Source: Geobacter sp. UBA698
GTDB taxonomy: Bacteria > Desulfobacterota > Desulfuromonadia > Geobacterales > Pseudopelobacteraceae
Assembly (NCBI GenBank): GCA_002298925.1
Contig: DBMM01000115.1
Span: 1-6,946 of the forward strand
DNA length: 6,946 nt
Direction: 5' to 3'
Positions 4,718 through 6,946 of the stretch are shown here, one piece after another (the stretch's first letter is position 1; every line of letters starts with the position of its first letter). The position numbers were made by a program, and so were the translations under genes. Below the pieces are notes generated by a model, which searched no databases, was not told where the DNA came from, and saw only the letters and a program-made list of their open reading frames with translations.

Positions 4718-6606
4718 TGAAAACAGCCCTTGAACTCATAATCCTGCTCCCGTTCCTGGGAGCGATCGTCAACATCCTGCTGGGGCGCGCGCTTCCCCGG
4801 CGGATGGTTGAGCTCACGGCTTGCGCCGTGGTCTGGGGGAGCTTCATCGCGGCCCTGTCCGCGGCTGTAAGTTATTCCACCCCCACTGTGGTATATGCCG
4901 GTTCCTGGCTTTCCTCGTTCAATCTCAGCGCCCCGTTCAGCCTCTACATCGATCCGCTTTCGCTCTCGCTCTGTCTGATGATCACCTTTGTCTGCGGCCT
5001 GATCCATCTCTATTCCATCGGCTACATGGCGGACGATCCCTGTTATGTCAGGTTCTTCGCCCTGCTCAACCTGTTTGTCGGCGCCATGCTGGTGCTGGTG
5101 CTGGCCGAAAACCTGCCGCTGCTCTACTTGGGATGGGAGGGGGTCGGCTTCTGCTCTTATGCCCTGATCGGCTTCTGGTACAAAGAGGCCAAAAACGCCA
5201 CTGCCGGACGCAAGGCCTTCATCGTGACCCGGATCGGAGACGTGGGGCTGGCAATCGCCATCGTCTGGATGTTCCAGCATTTCGGCACGCTTTCCATTAC
5301 CCAGTTGAATCAGTCAGGACTTCAGGCCCCGACTGAAGTGGTGACCGCCATGGGGTTCCTGCTCCTGCTGGGAGCCATGGGCAAATCGGCCCAGGCGCCG
5401 CTCATGGTCTGGCTGCCGGACGCCATGGCCGGACCGACGCCGGTGTCAGCCCAGATCCATGCCGCGACCATGGTCACGGCCGGGGTCTACCTGTTGATGC
5501 GCATGTTCCCGCTAATCGGCCATTCGCCGGACGTTGCCGCCGCCATAGCCGTCACCGGTGCTTTTACCGCCTTCTACGGAGCGACCTGCGCCCTTGTGGA
5601 GCGCGACCTGAAACGGATTCTGGCTTTTTCCACCATCAGCCAGATCGGCTACATGACCCTTGCCGTAGGATGCGGAGCGATCACCGCCGCTACATTCCAC
5701 CTGATCGTGCATGCCTTTTTCAAGGCCTTGCTGTTCCTGGCCGCCGGATGCGTCATCACCGCCATGCATCATGAGCAGGACATCTTCCGCATGGGAGGGC
5801 TGCGACGCACCCTGCCCGCCACCTTCTGGCCGTTCCTGGCCGGTGCGCTCTGTCTGGCCGGAATACCGCCCACAGGAGGTTTTTTCAGTAAGGACGGCAT
5901 ACTGGCGGCAGCCTGGGAACAAGGCGGTATGCTCTACAGCACGCTCTACGCAGTAGGGCTAATTACCGCTTTCCTGACAGCCATCTACAGCTTCAGGATG
6001 ATGTTTATCGTGTTCGGTGATCGCCTTTCTTCAAAGGAGGAACATCATCCAGCCGTTACGAACGTGCCCGCGATCATGACGTTCATGCTGATCCCTTTGG
6101 CGATTCTGGGTTTGATCGGCGGTCTGCTCAATATTCCCGCTAACCTGGGTAACGGCCTGCTCGATTCCTTCCTGGCTGCCCTGAATGCCGAAGGAAGCCA
6201 CCTGAAAAGCATCACCGAACTTGCCCTGCAGGGAACGGCATCGCTCGTGGCTTTGGGAGGTGTTTTCACGGCGTGGCTCCGCTACGGGGGAAAACGCCGG
6301 CAAGAATGCATCAGCCGGGCAGAGCAGGAACCAAGCCCCTTGGTCGGCTTCCTGCGGGCGGGGTGGTATTTCGACAGACTCTACCGCTTCCTCTTCATCC
6401 GGCCCTTCGAATGGCTGTCAGCCATTCTTTGGGAGCGGGTGGACGAGGGGGTTATCGATGACAACCTGGACCGCATGGCAACCCTGCTCGGCCGCACCGG
6501 GCAACTGCTGGGTGGGCTGGGCAATGGGCGCGTGTCTGCCTATCTGCTGAGCATGGCAGCCGGAGCAGCACTGATAATTGCATGGTTTGCGTGGGTGATG
6601 CCATGA
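4717..6606 (+). CDS. nuoL: NADH-quinone oxidoreductase subunit L (NuoL), antiporter-like proton pump
   Basis: NuoL (ND5 homologue) is the distal antiporter-like proton channel of complex I. The 629 residues fit the family (E. coli 613). Key charged residues are present: E141 in GWEGVGFCSYALIGFW (E. coli E144), K223 in GAMGKSAQAPL (K229), H248 in the SAQIHAATMV helix, and K392 in GGFFSKDGIL (K399). The motifs KRILAFSTISQIGYM and HAFFKALLFLAAG are also typical. The C-terminal part, about residues 545-629, has an amphipathic stretch followed by a final hydrophobic helix, consistent with the long lateral helix and its anchoring segment. The ATG overlaps the nuoK stop by one base with no clear Shine-Dalgarno, so coupled translation is likely. 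The stop overlaps the nuoM start as ATGA. No frameshift is seen. Confidence 0.97.
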   Translation: MKTALELIILLPFLGAIVNILLGRALPRRMVELTACAVVWGSFIAALSAAVSYSTPTVVYAGSWLSSFNLSAPFSLYIDPLSLSLCLMITFVCGLIHLYSIGYMADDPCYVRFFALLNLFVGAMLVLVLAENLPLLYLGWEGVGFCSYALIGFWYKEAKNATAGRKAFIVTRIGDVGLAIAIVWMFQHFGTLSITQLNQSGLQAPTEVVTAMGFLLLLGAMGKSAQAPLMVWLPDAMAGPTPVSAQIHAATMVTAGVYLLMRMFPLIGHSPDVAAAIAVTGAFTAFYGATCALVERDLKRILAFSTISQIGYMTLAVGCGAITAATFHLIVHAFFKALLFLAAGCVITAMHHEQDIFRMGGLRRTLPATFWPFLAGALCLAGIPPTGGFFSKDGILAAAWEQGGMLYSTLYAVGLITAFLTAIYSFRMMFIVFGDRLSSKEEHHPAVTNVPAIMTFMLIPLAILGLIGGLLNIPANLGNGLLDSFLAALNAEGSHLKSITELALQGTASLVALGGVFTAWLRYGGKRRQECISRAEQEPSPLVGFLRAGWYFDRLYRFLFIRPFEWLSAILWERVDEGVIDDNLDRMATLLGRTGQLLGGLGNGRVSAYLLSMAAGAALIIAWFAWVMP

Positions 6607-6946
6607 CCGGACTTCCGCTGCTGACAATCCTGGTTTTGCTCCCCCTGACAAGCGCCGTCTGCCTGCTTCCGCTCGTGAAGCACGAGGCTCTGGCCAGGAA
6701 AGCGGCATGCGGCGCTGCCTTGCTGGAACTGGTGATCGCCTGCGCAACCTATGGTTTCGCATCCCATCCCGTAGGCGGAGTGCTTGCCGGTTTCTTCCTG
6801 TTCGAAGACATGGCCTGGATCGATGCGCTCGGCATCCGCTATACCCTGGGAATGGACGGCATCAGCCTGCTGCTGGTCATCATGACCGCCCTGCTGACGC
6901 TGCTGGGCATGCTGGTCTCCTGGCGCGCCGTCACCAAGCGCACGGT
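6603..6946 (+). CDS. nuoM: NADH-quinone oxidoreductase subunit M (NuoM), N-terminal part, cut by window edge
   Basis: This is the first 114 codons of nuoM (ND4 homologue), the antiporter-like pump next to NuoL; the gene continues past the right edge. The ATG overlaps the nuoL stop (ATGA). The translation starts MTGLPLLTILVLLPLTSAV, a first membrane helix, followed by a second hydrophobic stretch. It then reaches the family segment YTLGMDGISLLLVIMTALLT (about 80-99), whose GMDGIS core is typical of NuoM rather than NuoL or NuoN. No strong ribosome site is visible before it. The later catalytic glutamate and lysines lie outside the window and cannot be checked. Confidence 0.93.
   Translation, partial: MTGLPLLTILVLLPLTSAVCLLPLVKHEALARKAACGAALLELVIACATYGFASHPVGGVLAGFFLFEDMAWIDALGIRYTLGMDGISLLLVIMTALLTLLGMLVSWRAVTKRT

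Noticed and set aside
4714..5280. A 188-codon minus-strand open frame opposite nuoL
   Set aside because: It is a mirror of the conserved NuoL coding sequence with a Gln/Asp/Glu/His-rich composition and no domain features. Similar shadows at 1370-1750, 1542-2048 and 5512-5922 were dismissed for the same reason.

Overview
The window is an internal slice of a bacterial nuo operon encoding respiratory complex I (proton-pumping NADH:quinone oxidoreductase), with every gene on the + strand. The order is nuoG, a small tautomerase gene, nuoH, nuoI, nuoJ, nuoK, nuoL, and the first 114 codons of nuoM, which runs off the right edge. The first 56 bases probably hold the tail of the preceding gene (nuoF would be expected), but this cannot be confirmed.

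Layout: 57-2024 is NuoG, the peripheral-arm Fe-S subunit, with ligands for four clusters including the extra N7 site and a short molybdopterin-like region. 2071-2298 is a 75-residue protein of the 4-oxalocrotonate tautomerase family, with its own strong Shine-Dalgarno; it is not a complex I subunit. From 2302 onward come the membrane subunit NuoH, the two-cluster ferredoxin-like NuoI, and the membrane subunits NuoJ, NuoK, NuoL and NuoM. Most junctions are tight (3-4 nt gaps, a 1-nt overlap, or ATGA overlaps), so translational coupling is likely. The two exceptions are the tautomerase insertion and a 91-base nuoI-nuoJ spacer. That spacer is almost filled by a long imperfect palindrome made of GGGACYG-type heptamers.

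Together, NuoG and NuoI carry electrons from the upstream NADH-oxidising module toward quinone. NuoH forms the quinone-chamber floor, NuoJ and NuoK link it to the pumping arm, and NuoL and NuoM are antiporter-like pumps. The residues known to matter for pumping are present, so the complex looks functional.

Organism: a moderately GC-rich Gram-negative-type bacterium. The gene order, NuoG type and GGGACYG palindrome recall Geobacter/Pelobacter-like Desulfuromonadales. That placement is an inference from memory, not a search. No wholly new system is seen. The points most worth a second look are the tautomerase within the operon, the palindrome with G-quadruplex potential before nuoJ, and a repeat-like patch inside nuoG.
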